Positions 34,846 to 45,413 of a stretch of 64,000 nucleotides of DNA are shown piece after piece. The number at the start of each line of letters is the position of its first letter. Positions within the stretch are counted from its first letter, which is position 1. The translations under genes were made by a program, and so were the position numbers. The notes beneath the pieces were generated by a model. It saw only the letters and a list, made by a program, of their open reading frames with translations, was not told the origin of the DNA and made no database searches. The stretch covers positions 210,749 to 274,748 of the forward strand of contig NZ_QOIO01000001.1 of the NCBI RefSeq assembly GCF_003332305.1. Direction: 5' to 3'. This DNA comes from Microvirga aerophila (GTDB taxonomy: Bacteria > Pseudomonadota > Alphaproteobacteria > Rhizobiales > Beijerinckiaceae).

Positions 34846-35940
34846 CTAGCAGGTGCCGCCGAAGGTCTGCTGATCGAAGGCCACGCTCTTGATGATGGCA
34901 TGAACCTCCGATCCGGGCGTCAGCCCCAATCCCTCGACGGATTTTCGCGTCACGCGGGCGACTATGATGTCCCCGGCGCAATCGACCGTGACATCCACGC
35001 TCGACGCATCCGGTTCGTCGATCGAGGAAACCGTTCCGCGCAGCACATTCAGGGCGCTGATCGTCTCCGGCGGGTTCAAGGACAGGATGATGTCCCGTGC
35101 CCGAAGGCGCACACGCAAAGGGGCGCCAATAGGAAGATCGAGACGCGGAACCGACAATGGACCTGCCCTCACCTCCAGAACCGTCAATCCGTACTCGTCC
35201 TCGTGCCGCAACACCCGCGTGTCGAGCAAAGCCCCGGCCTCGGTCGGGCCGGTTTGGGGCAAGAGGCTGGTATGGCGCAGAACGTCTCCGGCACGTCCCG
35301 ATGCGGTGACCCGCCCGTCGGAGAGGACCACGACGGCGGTTGCCAGACGAGCGATCTCGGCCACCGAGTGGCTGACGAGGATGATCGGAATCCCGCCCTC
35401 GTCCCGCAGCCGCTCGATATAGGGGTAGATCTCGGCCTTTCTCGCGTCGTCCAGAGACGCAAGGGGCTCGTCCATCAACAGGAGCTGAGGATCGGCAAGG
35501 AGAGCCCGCCCGATGGCGACCCGCTGCTTTTCCCCGCCTGAGAGGGTCGAGGGTCGCCTGGTCAGCAGGTGTTCGATGCCGAGAAGCCCAACGACGGCTT
35601 CAAAGCTTGCAATGCGCTCACGCCTGGGCGTGAACCAGCGGCCGAACAGGAGGTTCTGCCGCACATTCAGATGGGGAAAGAGGCGCCCCTCCTGGAAGAC
35701 ATAGCCGACGCGCCGGCGATGCGGTGGGATCAGGATGCCCTGATCGGTGTCGACGAGGGTTCGGCCGTTTGCCACGATCCGCCCCTTGGTTGGATGGATC
35801 AGCCCGCCGATCAGGTTGACGAGGGTGGTCTTGCCCGAGCCCGATGAGCCAAACAACGCCGTCAGGCGCTCCTCGGAGCGAAACCGGGCATCGAGGGCGA
35901 ACGAACCCTGCTTGTGGCGGATGTCGACCTCGATGCTCAT
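34846..35940 (-). CDS. modC: ModC, molybdate ABC transporter ATP-binding protein
   Basis: ATPase of the high-affinity molybdate importer, 364 residues. The ABC domain has GSSGSGKTT (about 31-39), LSGGEKQRVAIGRALL and LLLMDEPLASLD. The C-terminal third is a molybdate-binding MOP/TOBE domain (RARDIILSLNPPETISALNVLRGTV, ending GSEVHAIIKSVAFD), which separates ModC from other import ATPases. Start at ATG 35940 overlaps the modB stop (ATGA); upstream in-frame codons lie inside modB. Last gene of the msrPQ-modABC set. Confidence 0.95.
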   Translation of the reverse strand: MSIEVDIRHKQGSFALDARFRSEERLTALFGSSGSGKTTLVNLIGGLIHPTKGRIVANGRTLVDTDQGILIPPHRRRVGYVFQEGRLFPHLNVRQNLLFGRWFTPRRERIASFEAVVGLLGIEHLLTRRPSTLSGGEKQRVAIGRALLADPQLLLMDEPLASLDDARKAEIYPYIERLRDEGGIPIILVSHSVAEIARLATAVVVLSDGRVTASGRAGDVLRHTSLLPQTGPTEAGALLDTRVLRHEDEYGLTVLEVRAGPLSVPRLDLPIGAPLRVRLRARDIILSLNPPETISALNVLRGTVSSIDEPDASSVDVTVDCAGDIIVARVTRKSVEGLGLTPGSEVHAIIKSVAFDQQTFGGTC

Positions 35941-36635
35941 CAGGCCAAAAGCCTCCGCCGCACCCGCCGCGCCAGCCACTCTGAAATCCAGAGCGCGCCG
36001 ATCGAAATGATCACCGACACCAGGGTCAAGCGTAGGGCTCCTCCCTCGCCTCCTGGCACTTGGGTCAGGGTGTAGATGGCAGACGGAATGGTCTGCGTCT
36101 CGCCCGGGATGTTGGACACGAACGTGATGGTCGCCCCGAACTCACCCATGGCCTTGGCGAAACACAGGATCATGCCGACGACGATCCCCGGCAGGATCAG
36201 CGGCAAGGTCACCACGAAGAAGACCCAGACGGGACCGGCCCCCAGCGTACCGGCTGCATCCTCAAGCTTGTGATCCACCGCCTCGACAGACAGGCGGATC
36301 GCCCGCACGAGCAGGGGAAACCCCATGATGGCGCAGGCCAGAGCGGCGCCCGTCCATCGGAACGAGAAGACGATTCCGAACTCCTCGGACAGAAAGGATC
36401 CGACAGGGCCGCGCCGCCCGAAGCTCAGCAGCAGCGCGTAGCCCACGACGACCGGCGGCAGGACCAGGGGCAGGTGGACAAGGACGTCGAGCGCCTGCCG
36501 GCCCCAGAAGCGTCCCCGTTCCAGCAGCAACGCAACGGCGATGCCGGGGATGAGGCTTGCGGCCATGGCGGTCAGGGCCACTTTGAGGCTGAGCCAGACC
36601 GCAATCCACTCCTCGGGGGAAAGCCAGTCGCTCAC
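35940..36635 (-). CDS. modB: ModB, molybdate ABC transporter permease
   Basis: Five-helix inner-membrane permease, 231 residues. The EAA-type coupling loop is visible (DHKLEDAAGTLGAGPVWVFF) followed by LPLILPGIVVGMILCFAKAMGEFGATITFVSN, a segment characteristic of ModB. The GTG start at 36635 overlaps the modA stop (GTGA) and the end overlaps modC, so the three subunits are coupled in translation. Confidence 0.95.
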   Translation of the reverse strand: MSDWLSPEEWIAVWLSLKVALTAMAASLIPGIAVALLLERGRFWGRQALDVLVHLPLVLPPVVVGYALLLSFGRRGPVGSFLSEEFGIVFSFRWTGAALACAIMGFPLLVRAIRLSVEAVDHKLEDAAGTLGAGPVWVFFVVTLPLILPGIVVGMILCFAKAMGEFGATITFVSNIPGETQTIPSAIYTLTQVPGGEGGALRLTLVSVIISIGALWISEWLARRVRRRLLA

Positions 36636-37447
36636 GAACCGGTTGCCGGCTTGTTGATGACGGTGAAACCTTGAGCCTCGAACAAGCTCCGCGCTTTACC
36701 CGAGCGCAGATAATCGAGAAATGCCTGCGCGTCCGGCTTGTTTGAATCCACCATCAGCGCCACCGGATACACGATAGGTTCATGACTCCCGTCCGGAAAG
36801 GTTCCGAGGATTTTGACATTCGGGTCCGAGACGGCGTCGGTCCGATAGACGATGCCCAGGGGGGCTTCCGCGCGCGACACGAGGAGCAAGGCGGCACGAA
36901 CACTCTCGGCCTGCGCGACCCTGTCCTTCACGGCGTTCCAAGCTCCGAGCTTCTCCAGAGCCGCCTTGCCGTACTTGCCGGCCGGGACAGCCTCCACATT
37001 GGCCATCGCGAGACGCCCAGAGCCCAAGACGCCGGCGAGATCGAGGCCGGGCTGAACCGAAACTTGTACGGCCGAATCCTTGGGTGCAACCAGAACCAGC
37101 GTGTTGCCGAGCAGGTGCACACGGGTCTCGGGCCTGATGAGTTTCTTGGAAGCCGCGTAATCCATCCATTCGAGATCGGCTGAAAAGAAGATATCGGCCG
37201 GCGCGCCTGCCTCGATCTGCTTAGCGAGGGCATTGGTCGCCGCATAGGATATCACGGCCTTTCGTTCCGACCCGCGGGACCAGGCCGCGTTGATATCATC
37301 CAGGGCGTTCTTGAGACTTGCCGCCGCGAAGATTACCACGCCGCCGGACTGGGCCGACGCCCCAGACGCAACAGCCCAGAGGCCAAGAGCAAGCGCGAAG
37401 GCCGAGGCCCGAAATGGATTGGTCCAGCTGCGACGCGCCCGCCTCAT
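36632..37447 (-). CDS. modA: ModA, molybdate-binding periplasmic protein
   Basis: Captures molybdate in the periplasm for ModBC. From ATG 37447, 271 residues with a signal peptide (about 1-32, ending SGASAQ). The mature start VVIFAAASLKNALDDIN, then YAATNALAKQIEAGAPADIFFSAD, and YPVALMVDSNKPDAQAFLDYL are diagnostic of ModA. The start is fixed by GGAGGAG three bases upstream; an in-frame start 36 nt earlier falls inside a hairpin. The 13-bp hairpin at 37454-37480 runs right up to this ribosome site. Confidence 0.95.
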   Translation of the reverse strand: MRRARRSWTNPFRASAFALALGLWAVASGASAQSGGVVIFAAASLKNALDDINAAWSRGSERKAVISYAATNALAKQIEAGAPADIFFSADLEWMDYAASKKLIRPETRVHLLGNTLVLVAPKDSAVQVSVQPGLDLAGVLGSGRLAMANVEAVPAGKYGKAALEKLGAWNAVKDRVAQAESVRAALLLVSRAEAPLGIVYRTDAVSDPNVKILGTFPDGSHEPIVYPVALMVDSNKPDAQAFLDYLRSGKARSLFEAQGFTVINKPATGS

Positions 37448-37453
37448 ATTCTC

Positions 37454-37480
37454 CTCCCATGGGGGCCGCCCCCATGGGAG
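37454..37480 (-). promoter_or_regulatory. Strong hairpin at the modA ribosome site
   Basis: CTCCCATGGGGGC (37454-37466) and GCCCCCATGGGAG (37468-37480) are perfect 13-bp arms around one base. It fills most of the 58 bp between msrQ and modA and, in the transcript, its 3' arm contains part of the modA Shine-Dalgarno. No T-tract follows, so it is not an ordinary terminator. It could attenuate or gate modA translation, or protect RNA ends. Role is inference. Confidence 0.65.
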
Positions 37481-37505
37481 CATCCTAATGAACCCGGCAA
37501 AGCCT

Positions 37506-38150
37506 TCAAGCAGGGCGTCTTCTGGGAGAGGGCTTCTTCGTGAACGAACGCGCGAGCCGATAGCCCAGAAGCGCCATCACGATGGCTGCATAGACCAGAG
37601 GCTCCAAGGGCCAGGACTTCACCACCAGCACGAAATGCAGCACGGCCCCGATGGCTGCCGCGTAGACGAGGCGATGCAACCGCGCCCATGCCTGGCCGCC
37701 GAGACGCTTGATGGCGGCATTGTTCGACGTGAGGGCCAGCGGAGTCAGGATGATGAAGGTCGCCATTCCGATGGTGATGTAGGGACGCTTAATGATGTCC
37801 GCTCCAATCGCCGCCAGGTCGAGCCCCTGATCGAGCACGAGATAGATCAGCAGGTGCAGGGCCGCATAATAGAAGGCGAGCAATCCGAGCGCTCGGCGGT
37901 AGCGCAGGAGGTTGACGCTGAAGAGCTGTCGAAGCGGCGTGACCGTGAGGCTGGCGATCAGGAAGCGCAAGGCCCATAGGCCGAGCGCCTGTTCCAGATA
38001 GCGCATGGGGTCTGCGCCGAGACGGTCGTTGACGCCCTCGTAGAACAGCCACACGGCTGGGACGAACCCCACGATGTACACGGCGATCTTAGGGATCTGA
38101 GGCACGCTAAAGCCGCGCTTGGCCCCTCCGGTCGATGCTTGTCCGGCCAT
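37506..38150 (-). CDS. msrQ: MsrQ, heme-binding membrane subunit of methionine sulfoxide reductase
   Basis: Six-helix inner-membrane b-type heme protein that passes quinol electrons to MsrP in the periplasm, 214 residues. Typical features: GLWALRFLIASLTVTPLR, YRRALGLLAFYYAALHLLIYL (heme His region), KRPYITIGMATFIILTPLALTSN and WARLHRLVYAAAIGAVLHF. The ATG shares one base with the msrP TGA (TGATG). No flavin-reductase fusion. Confidence 0.94.
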   Translation of the reverse strand: MAGQASTGGAKRGFSVPQIPKIAVYIVGFVPAVWLFYEGVNDRLGADPMRYLEQALGLWALRFLIASLTVTPLRQLFSVNLLRYRRALGLLAFYYAALHLLIYLVLDQGLDLAAIGADIIKRPYITIGMATFIILTPLALTSNNAAIKRLGGQAWARLHRLVYAAAIGAVLHFVLVVKSWPLEPLVYAAIVMALLGYRLARSFTKKPSPRRRPA

Positions 38151-39097
38151 CAGTAGAACTTCTTCAGGTCCATGCCCATGTAGAGCTGAGCAACTTGGTC
38201 TGCATATCCGTTGAACATCAAGGTCGGCCGGCGCTTCACGAAAAGACCGCCTTCGCCGATCCGCCGCTCAGTCGCCTGGCTCCAACGAGGGTGATCCACC
38301 GCCGGATTCACGTTGGCGTAGAAGCCGTATTCGTTCGAAGCCTGCTTGTTCCAGGAAGTTTCCGGCTGCTTCTCGACGAAGCTGATGCGCGTGATCGACT
38401 TGATGCCCTTGAAGCCGTACTTCCACGGCACCACGAGGCGGATTGGCGCGCCGTTCTGGTTCGGCAGGGTTTCGCCATAAAGCCCGACGGCCAAGATGGT
38501 GAGGGGGTGCATGGCCTCGTCCATCCGCAGGCCCTCCACATAGGGCCAATCGAGAATCGGGATGAGGGTATCGACCCCGGACATTTCATCCGGACGATAG
38601 GCCGTCTCAAAGGCCACGTACTTTGCGCTCCCCTGCGGCTCCACGCGCTTGATCACATCAGCGAGAGGAATTCCGACCCAAGGGATCACCATGGACCAGC
38701 CTTCCACACAGCGCATGCGGTAGATCCGCTCCTCGAGGGAGGACTCCTTGATCAGGTCCTCCACGGCGTATGCCGCAGGCTTGGCCACGAGGCCATCGAC
38801 CTTGACCGTCCAGGGCGTGGTCTTGAGCGTATGGGCGTTCTGGGCCGGTGACGCTTTGTCGGTGCCGAATTCATAATAGTTGTTGTAGGTTGTGATGTCC
38901 TTGCGGCTCGTCAGCTTCTCGTCCGTCGCCGAAAGCGGGCTCTTGGTTGCGGATAGAGGGGCGGCCCTCAGGGCATCGGGCCATGCCGCCGCGGCCACGA
39001 GGCCTGCGGCTCCCGCCATGAGCTGCCGGCGGTTGAAGTAGACGTCCCGAGGAGTGATCTCGGACGGAACGATATTGGCGGAGCGGCGGATCAGCAT
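38150..39097 (-). CDS. msrP: MsrP, periplasmic molybdopterin methionine sulfoxide reductase
   Basis: Repairs oxidised methionines in periplasmic proteins using a molybdopterin cofactor. 315 residues. The N-terminus has a Tat-like signal ([18 protein letters not shown], about 22-39). The sulfite-oxidase fold carries the Mo-ligating Cys in [15 protein letters not shown] (Cys130), plus [24 protein letters not shown] and [20 protein letters not shown]. It leads an operon with msrQ and then modABC, so enzyme and metal supply appear co-expressed. Confidence 0.95.
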   Translation of the reverse strand: MLIRRSANIVPSEITPRDVYFNRRQLMAGAAGLVAAAAWPDALRAAPLSATKSPLSATDEKLTSRKDITTYNNYYEFGTDKASPAQNAHTLKTTPWTVKVDGLVAKPAAYAVEDLIKESSLEERIYRMRCVEGWSMVIPWVGIPLADVIKRVEPQGSAKYVAFETAYRPDEMSGVDTLIPILDWPYVEGLRMDEAMHPLTILAVGLYGETLPNQNGAPIRLVVPWKYGFKGIKSITRISFVEKQPETSWNKQASNEYGFYANVNPAVDHPRWSQATERRIGEGGLFVKRRPTLMFNGYADQVAQLYMGMDLKKFY

Positions 39098-39259
39098 GGC
39101 GGCACCTTTTTGGAACCCATTCGGAAGATGCGTACACCCGGCAGGCCTACGCGCGCTTTCACGTTTGCGTTATAACCTGCTGGTCTTCCCTGCCGAACCA
39201 ACGCTGACGCTGCGGCATGGGTTCTCAGGACGCTGGCCCCGCACGCAATGCTCAGCGTG

Positions 39260-39958
39260 TCACGAACCCCTATTACCCATTCGAGCCTGCGCCGCCCGGA
39301 CAAACCTCCGGGTGATCTCTCGCGGATTGGTGATCGCCGTACCGACTACCACCGCATGGGCACCCCGCTCGAACGCCGCTGCGACGAGATCGGGAGTATC
39401 GAAGCGCCCCTCGGCGACGACCGGCAGTGGCAACTCACTCACCAGAGTCGCAATCAGGTCGAGATCCGGTCCCGTGTTCTTCTGGGTAGCGGTATATTCG
39501 GTGTAGCCTGACAGGGTGGTCGCCACATAGGTTGCCCCAGATGCATGTGCGGCCCTGCCCTCTTCGATGGTGGAAATATCGGCGAAGACCTCGCGGCCGA
39601 GTTCGGTTCTGATACGGGAGATCAGCCGATCCACCGGTTCCCCGTCCCGTGGGCGCGGCGTTGCATCGAGGCCGATGATGTGCGCACCAGCCTGCGCGAT
39701 GCAGGATGCATTCTCGAAACTCGGCGTGATGTAGACCGGGAAGCGGTCGTCCCAGACCTTGCAGATGCCGATGATCGGCAGGGATGTAACGGCCCGTACG
39801 GCTCTCACGTCCGCGACGCCGTTGGCCCGAACGCCCATCGCGCCGCCTGCCTCCGCCGCGCAGGCCATCGCAGACATATATACTGGCCCGTGAAGCGGGT
39901 TGTCAGCGCGGGCCTGGCAGGAGACGATCAGAGCACCCTTCGGGATCAGGACAGTCAT
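39260..39958 (-). CDS. nanE: NanE-like N-acetylmannosamine-6-phosphate 2-epimerase
   Basis: TIM-barrel epimerase that converts ManNAc-6-P to GlcNAc-6-P in amino-sugar use. 232 residues with family motifs GALIVSCQARADNPLHGP, AAEAGGAMGVRANGVADVRAV, GLDATPRPRDGE, FADISTIEEGRAAHASGA and PVVAEGRFDTPDLVAAAFERGAHAVVVGTAITNP. It lies 6 nt after the second permease gene, the last gene of the sugar ABC operon. No ManNAc kinase or sialate lyase is adjacent. Confidence 0.92.
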   Translation of the reverse strand: MTVLIPKGALIVSCQARADNPLHGPVYMSAMACAAEAGGAMGVRANGVADVRAVRAVTSLPIIGICKVWDDRFPVYITPSFENASCIAQAGAHIIGLDATPRPRDGEPVDRLISRIRTELGREVFADISTIEEGRAAHASGATYVATTLSGYTEYTATQKNTGPDLDLIATLVSELPLPVVAEGRFDTPDLVAAAFERGAHAVVVGTAITNPREITRRFVRAAQARMGNRGS

Positions 39959-39964
39959 CTGCGC

Positions 39965-40819
39965 CTATTTCACCGCACCTGCCGTCATGCCCTGGATGAA
40001 CTGCCGGGACAGTGCAAGGTAAAGAAGCGTGATCGGCGCTGCCGCGATGGTCAGCCCGGCAAACAGCATTCCCCAATCGGTCGTATACTCCCCCATGAAG
40101 GTCGTCAGGCCTTGCGGCAATGTTTTGTACTGGTCGGACTGGATGAACACGAGCGGGAAGAAGAAATCGTTCCAGATCGGCACGGCGTTCTGAATCGCCG
40201 CAATTGCCATGGGTGGCCGCGCGAGGGGCAGCATGACGGACCACATGATCCGTGGCTCGGAGGCGCCGTCGATGCGGGCCGCATCCTCGAGCTCCGATGG
40301 AAGCGAGCGTAGGAAACCCGCCATGATGAAGACTGCGGACGGCAAACCGATGGCCGTGTAGGTAACGATCAGGCTCCAGCGGCTGTCGAGCAGGTTGAGG
40401 TCACGCAGCAGGATGAAGAGGGGGATCACCGCAAGCTTCAAGGGCAGCATCAGGCCTGCCAGGAAGAACAGCAGGATGAAGGTGTTGGTGCGGGATTCGT
40501 AGCGGGCCACTGCGTAGCCCGCCATTGTGCCGAGCACGAGGATCAGGATGACTGACGCACCCGTTACGACGATCGAGTTGAGGAAGTAAGTCGGCATCGC
40601 GGTTTCACCGAGCACGCGGGTGAAGTTCTGGACCTGCGTGAAGTCGGGAAGAGCGAAGGGATGCTCGAAAATCTCGCCGGTGGTCTTGAAGGCCGACAGG
40701 ACCATAACCACGACCGGATAGAGCATGATGAACGAGTTCATGATCAGGATGACCTGAGCCAGGAACGCGAAGGAGGCAGGCTGGGACGCCGTGTCATCGG
40801 CAAGGGCCTTGGTGTTCAA
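39965..40819 (-). CDS. Carbohydrate ABC transporter permease (MalG-like)
   Basis: CUT1-family permease with six helices, about 284 residues. The EAA loop SLPSELEDAARIDGASEPRIMWSVMLPLARP-like segment (read in parts) is clear near residue 190. I place the start at TTG 40819, which overlaps the stop of the upstream permease (TTGA) and has GGGAG 8 nt before it; a GTG at 40846 is open but lacks a ribosome site. It pairs with the MalF-like protein. Confidence 0.9.
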   Translation of the reverse strand: MNTKALADDTASQPASFAFLAQVILIMNSFIMLYPVVVMVLSAFKTTGEIFEHPFALPDFTQVQNFTRVLGETAMPTYFLNSIVVTGASVILILVLGTMAGYAVARYESRTNTFILLFFLAGLMLPLKLAVIPLFILLRDLNLLDSRWSLIVTYTAIGLPSAVFIMAGFLRSLPSELEDAARIDGASEPRIMWSVMLPLARPPMAIAAIQNAVPIWNDFFFPLVFIQSDQYKTLPQGLTTFMGEYTTDWGMLFAGLTIAAAPITLLYLALSRQFIQGMTAGAVK

Positions 40820-41748
40820 AACTGGATCTCCCGGCGACGCAGCCACAGAGTCAGCGCCGATGCGAACACCACGATGAACAGGAAGATCATCGTGGCGAGA
40901 GCGGAACCCTGGCCGAAATTCTGAATGCTGGCGCTCTGATTGCCGAAAGCCGTGCGGTAGAATACGAGACCCAGCACGTCAGTGGAACCGAAGGGCGAGC
41001 CGTCGAGCCCGGCCATCACGTAAGGGATCTCGAACCAGTTGAAAGCGCCAATGAAGAGCAGCGTGAACAGGATCGTGGTGCTCGGTGCAACGAGCGGCCA
41101 CACGATGTTCTTGAGAAGCTGCCACTCGTTCGTGCCATCGAGGCGCGCCGCCTCGATGATCTCGGAGGGGATACGCTGCATGCCCGCAAGATAAACCAGC
41201 GTCGGAAAGCCGATGAAGTGCCAGGCATTAGCGAGGATCAACGCGCCGAGCGCGGTCGAGGAATCGCCAAGCCAGGGCTTTGCCAGGGCGTCGAGCCCCA
41301 CCGAATTTAGCGCTTGGTTCACGAGGCCGAAATTGGGATTGAGAAAAAGCTTCCAGAGAAAGCCCACGATGATCGTCGACAGCACCACGGGAACGAAGAC
41401 CGCGAGCCGGTGGAAGCGGTAGCCGAAAGGCTCCTTGTAGAGGAGCCACGCGAGAAGAAAACCGCCGCCGTTCTGGATGATCATCAGCGCGATGAGCGCA
41501 TAGACGTTATGAAGGAAGGCGTTCCAGACAACGGGCGCCATGGTGGGCCCGAACAGCACTTCCTTGAAGTTCGCCAAGCCCACGAACTCGCCGCGCGCCA
41601 AGCCCCGCCACTCATAGAAGGCGTAAGCGAACGCCGACAGGATGGGATAGACTACGAACAGGGACATGAAGACGACAGGCGGGATGACGAGAAACGCTAC
41701 CCAGCTGCGATGCTTGAGTGTGTGGGCCTGTATGGGCGAGACGGGCAT
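40816..41748 (-). CDS. Carbohydrate ABC transporter permease (MalF-like)
   Basis: CUT1-family inner-membrane permease, 310 residues, six helices. Coupling loop MQRIPSEIIEAARLDGTNEWQLLKNIVWPLV (read in parts) near residues 195-225. It follows the binding-protein gene after a 62-nt gap with a strong hairpin. No ATPase gene (MsmX/UgpC type) is present in this operon, so a shared ATPase from elsewhere must drive it. Confidence 0.9.
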   Translation of the reverse strand: MPVSPIQAHTLKHRSWVAFLVIPPVVFMSLFVVYPILSAFAYAFYEWRGLARGEFVGLANFKEVLFGPTMAPVVWNAFLHNVYALIALMIIQNGGGFLLAWLLYKEPFGYRFHRLAVFVPVVLSTIIVGFLWKLFLNPNFGLVNQALNSVGLDALAKPWLGDSSTALGALILANAWHFIGFPTLVYLAGMQRIPSEIIEAARLDGTNEWQLLKNIVWPLVAPSTTILFTLLFIGAFNWFEIPYVMAGLDGSPFGSTDVLGLVFYRTAFGNQSASIQNFGQGSALATMIFLFIVVFASALTLWLRRREIQF

Positions 41749-41769
41749 AGGCTTAACCCTTCGAAAGAC

Positions 41770-41796
41770 GAGCGGCGGGCTCGTGGCCCGCCGCTC
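41770..41796 (-). terminator. Hairpin between sugar-binding protein and permease genes
   Basis: GAGCGGCGGGC (41770-41780) and GCCCGCCGCTC (41786-41796), perfect 11-bp stem with 5-nt loop, lies 14 nt after the binding-protein stop and 22 nt before the permease start. Probably a leaky terminator or mRNA-stabilising stem that raises binding-protein yield. Confidence 0.6.
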
Positions 41797-41810
41797 CGGT
41801 GTTCAAAGCC

Positions 41811-43058
41811 TTACTTTTGGAACGGCTTGTAGTAGGTCGCGATGCCCTTGTTGATCTCGGCGGCAGCCTGCTCGGGCGTCTGCTGGCCGGCGAGCATCTT
41901 CTGCACGTTCGACTGCAGAAGCACCGAGCCGCTCGGCTCCTGATAGCGGAAGCGGACAAGCATCAGGTACGACATGGAGTTTTCGGCCAGCTTCGCCACT
42001 TCCTGCGTGATCGGGTCCTCGATCTTGATGCCCTGGATCGGCGACAGGTTCTTGAGGGTATTGGTGAAGGCCGTGCCATATTCGGGTGTCGCCAAGTAGC
42101 GCACGAACTTGAGCGCCGCGTCCTTCTTGTCGGACTTGGCGTTCACGGCATAACCGCCGTCGTAGTAGGTGGCGACGAGCGCCTGGTCCCCGGCCTTGAG
42201 GACAGGCGCCGGGAACACGCCGAGATCGAGCGTCGGGTTCTGCTTCGTGAAGTTAGCAACCTCATAGGACCCGCCCGCGAACATGGCGGCGCGGCCGGCC
42301 ACGAAGAGCTGCTGCGACGACGGGTAATCGACGCCCGTGAAGTTCGGCGCGAAGTACTGGCTCACGTCCTTCAACTTGGCCAAGGCATTGACGAAGCGCG
42401 GGTCGGTGAAGTTCGCCTTGCCTGAGATGATGTCTTCCTCGAACTGCTTGCCGAGCATGGAGGAGAGCAGGCCGCCCACGATGGTCTCATTCTGCCATGC
42501 GGTCGCAGTGCCGTTCGCAAAGGGATTGATGTTCTTGGCCTTCAGGGCCTAGGCCAAGGCCATCAGCTCATCCCAGGTCTTGGGCGGGTTCACGCCCGCG
42601 TCCTTGAACAGCTTCTTGTTGTAGACAACGAGCTGGGTCTGCATGGCGAAGGGCACGGCATAGACCTTGCCGTCGGAGCGCAGGGTTTCTGCCGCCAGAG
42701 CAGGCTCCGGGAATTTTGCGAGTTCGGGCACGCTCTGCTTGTCGAGCGCAAGGAGATAGCCTGGGGTCGCAATGGTCTCCAGGTTGCCGTAGGCGCGAAC
42801 CTGAATCACGTCCGGGCCGCGGCCGGCGGCGAGCGCGGTAGAAAGAATCGTCTGGTAATTCTCCGGCGCATAGGTCTCGAACTTGACCGAGATCTCGGGT
42901 TCCTTTTCCTGAAACTTCTTGATGATCTCGTTGTAGAACGCCTTGTCTTCCTGACGCCAGCTCCAGAAGGTCAGCTCGGTCTTGGCCATGGCGGCGGCGG
43001 TGGAGAGAAGGTAACCGCCAACCGCGGCTCCCATCAGCATTCGTCTCGTCAGCTTCAT
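41811..43058 (-). pseudogene. Sugar ABC substrate-binding protein with an in-frame amber codon
   Basis: Periplasmic CUT1-type binding protein, about 415 codons. Signal peptide at residues about 1-26; mature part begins TELTFWSWRQEDKAFYNEIIKKF. A TAG at 42551-42549 interrupts the frame at about codon 170 (DELMALA-stop-ALKAKNINPFANG). Both sides align as one continuous protein, and the second part ends normally (AAEINKGIATYYKPF). Start at ATG 43058 with GGGAG 6 nt upstream. As read, the product is truncated and the transporter would lack its receptor. Single-base lesion, artefact or real; substrate unknown but NanE suggests an amino sugar. Confidence 0.85.
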
Positions 43059-43132
43059 CTTGAGCTCCCTCATCGTTGTAATCCTTTCTAACCACCGGAG
43101 AGCGCTTGCACGGACGCGCCCTCTCGGAATTC

Positions 43133-44014
43133 TCAGCTGTATGGCTCCGGTGCGATCACGAGGACCGTGGCGTCATCGTGGGTTTTAACACGGACATGGG
43201 CGCGCGCCACGGGGTCGGCTCGTTCCAAGTCTCTCAGCTCATTCATAAGGCTCTCACCCTCCCCGGCTGCCAGACGCGCATGGAGAGTGCCGTCGGAATA
43301 GCGCCCGAACACGTCGACAAGACGCATGAATCCGGCAGTGGCGAGCACGATCGGCTCTTCAGGCCTGACCGCAGCCCTGAACGTCAACTCCCGCCCAGCC
43401 CAGGGACGACGCGGATTAACGACCCAGTAGCCGTCCGGTTGGTTCAGCTTGGAGCGGTTTTCCAGGATCTGGCGTCTCACCGCCTGAGGGATGCGGCCGG
43501 GCTCGTGTCCCTCCGCTCCAAGAGCCGCCAGCGTCCGCCGCTCGAAGGGCTTTGCCCGCTCGTCCGTCCATCGGACGATGCCATCCTGCGACGGGACCAG
43601 CGCGACCACGTCGCCCAGGAAGGCTCCTTCTACGAACGTCCGTCCATTTCCGGGCAGCCCTGAAAGCCTGATAAAGCCCAGGCAGGCCGAAGGCGCGTGG
43701 TCGTCCTGCACGGCCGGTACATGGGCCGTCACATCCCGGAAGGCGGCCTGAAGATCAGCCTCCAAGGCAGAGAAAGCTTCCCGGGTCGTCTGGACAGAGG
43801 TGGCGGAATTTTCGAGCTGGCGGGACATGGCCTGAACCAGCCACGCGGCGTCGGTCGGCCCTGGCGTCAAGCGTTCGTCCAACACCCCGGTCGCGCCATC
43901 GATGACCCAGGCACAATGTCCAGACAGCCCAAAGCCGTCCTCGTTGATGCGGAAGCCGGGGACGGACTGCTGATACAGAGGCTGGAAACAGAATTCGAGG
44001 CCAGTATGGGTCAC
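43133..44014 (-). CDS. PP2C-like protein phosphatase in a sugar ABC operon
   Basis: 293 residues, soluble. PP2C metal-site motifs are present: RINEDGFG (Glu25-Asp26), WVIDGATG (Asp39-Gly40), EPIVLATAGFMRLVDVFG and the late KTHDDATVLVI (Asp). A mid region AFLGDVVALV corresponds to the usual GDS segment with Asp kept. So it could be an active Mg/Mn serine-threonine phosphatase, or a domain that binds a phospho-ligand. It is the first gene of the operon with binding protein, permeases and NanE, 74 nt before the binding-protein start. Its target is unknown. Confidence 0.82.
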   Translation of the reverse strand: MTHTGLEFCFQPLYQQSVPGFRINEDGFGLSGHCAWVIDGATGVLDERLTPGPTDAAWLVQAMSRQLENSATSVQTTREAFSALEADLQAAFRDVTAHVPAVQDDHAPSACLGFIRLSGLPGNGRTFVEGAFLGDVVALVPSQDGIVRWTDERAKPFERRTLAALGAEGHEPGRIPQAVRRQILENRSKLNQPDGYWVVNPRRPWAGRELTFRAAVRPEEPIVLATAGFMRLVDVFGRYSDGTLHARLAAGEGESLMNELRDLERADPVARAHVRVKTHDDATVLVIAPEPYS

Positions 44015-44104
44015 GCCCTAACTGGTCTCATATTGGTTGCGTCCTGTCCATATTGGTCCTGGTGCCTGTTCACACCCTGTCTTCGCGGACAGACGGCAGG
44101 CGGA

Positions 44105-45413
<1,309 letters not shown>

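Noticed and set aside
37448..37505. Moco riboswitch or ModE box upstream of modA
   Set aside because: The gap is only 58 bp and consists mainly of a simple hairpin; it is too short for a Moco riboswitch and no ModE half-sites are seen.
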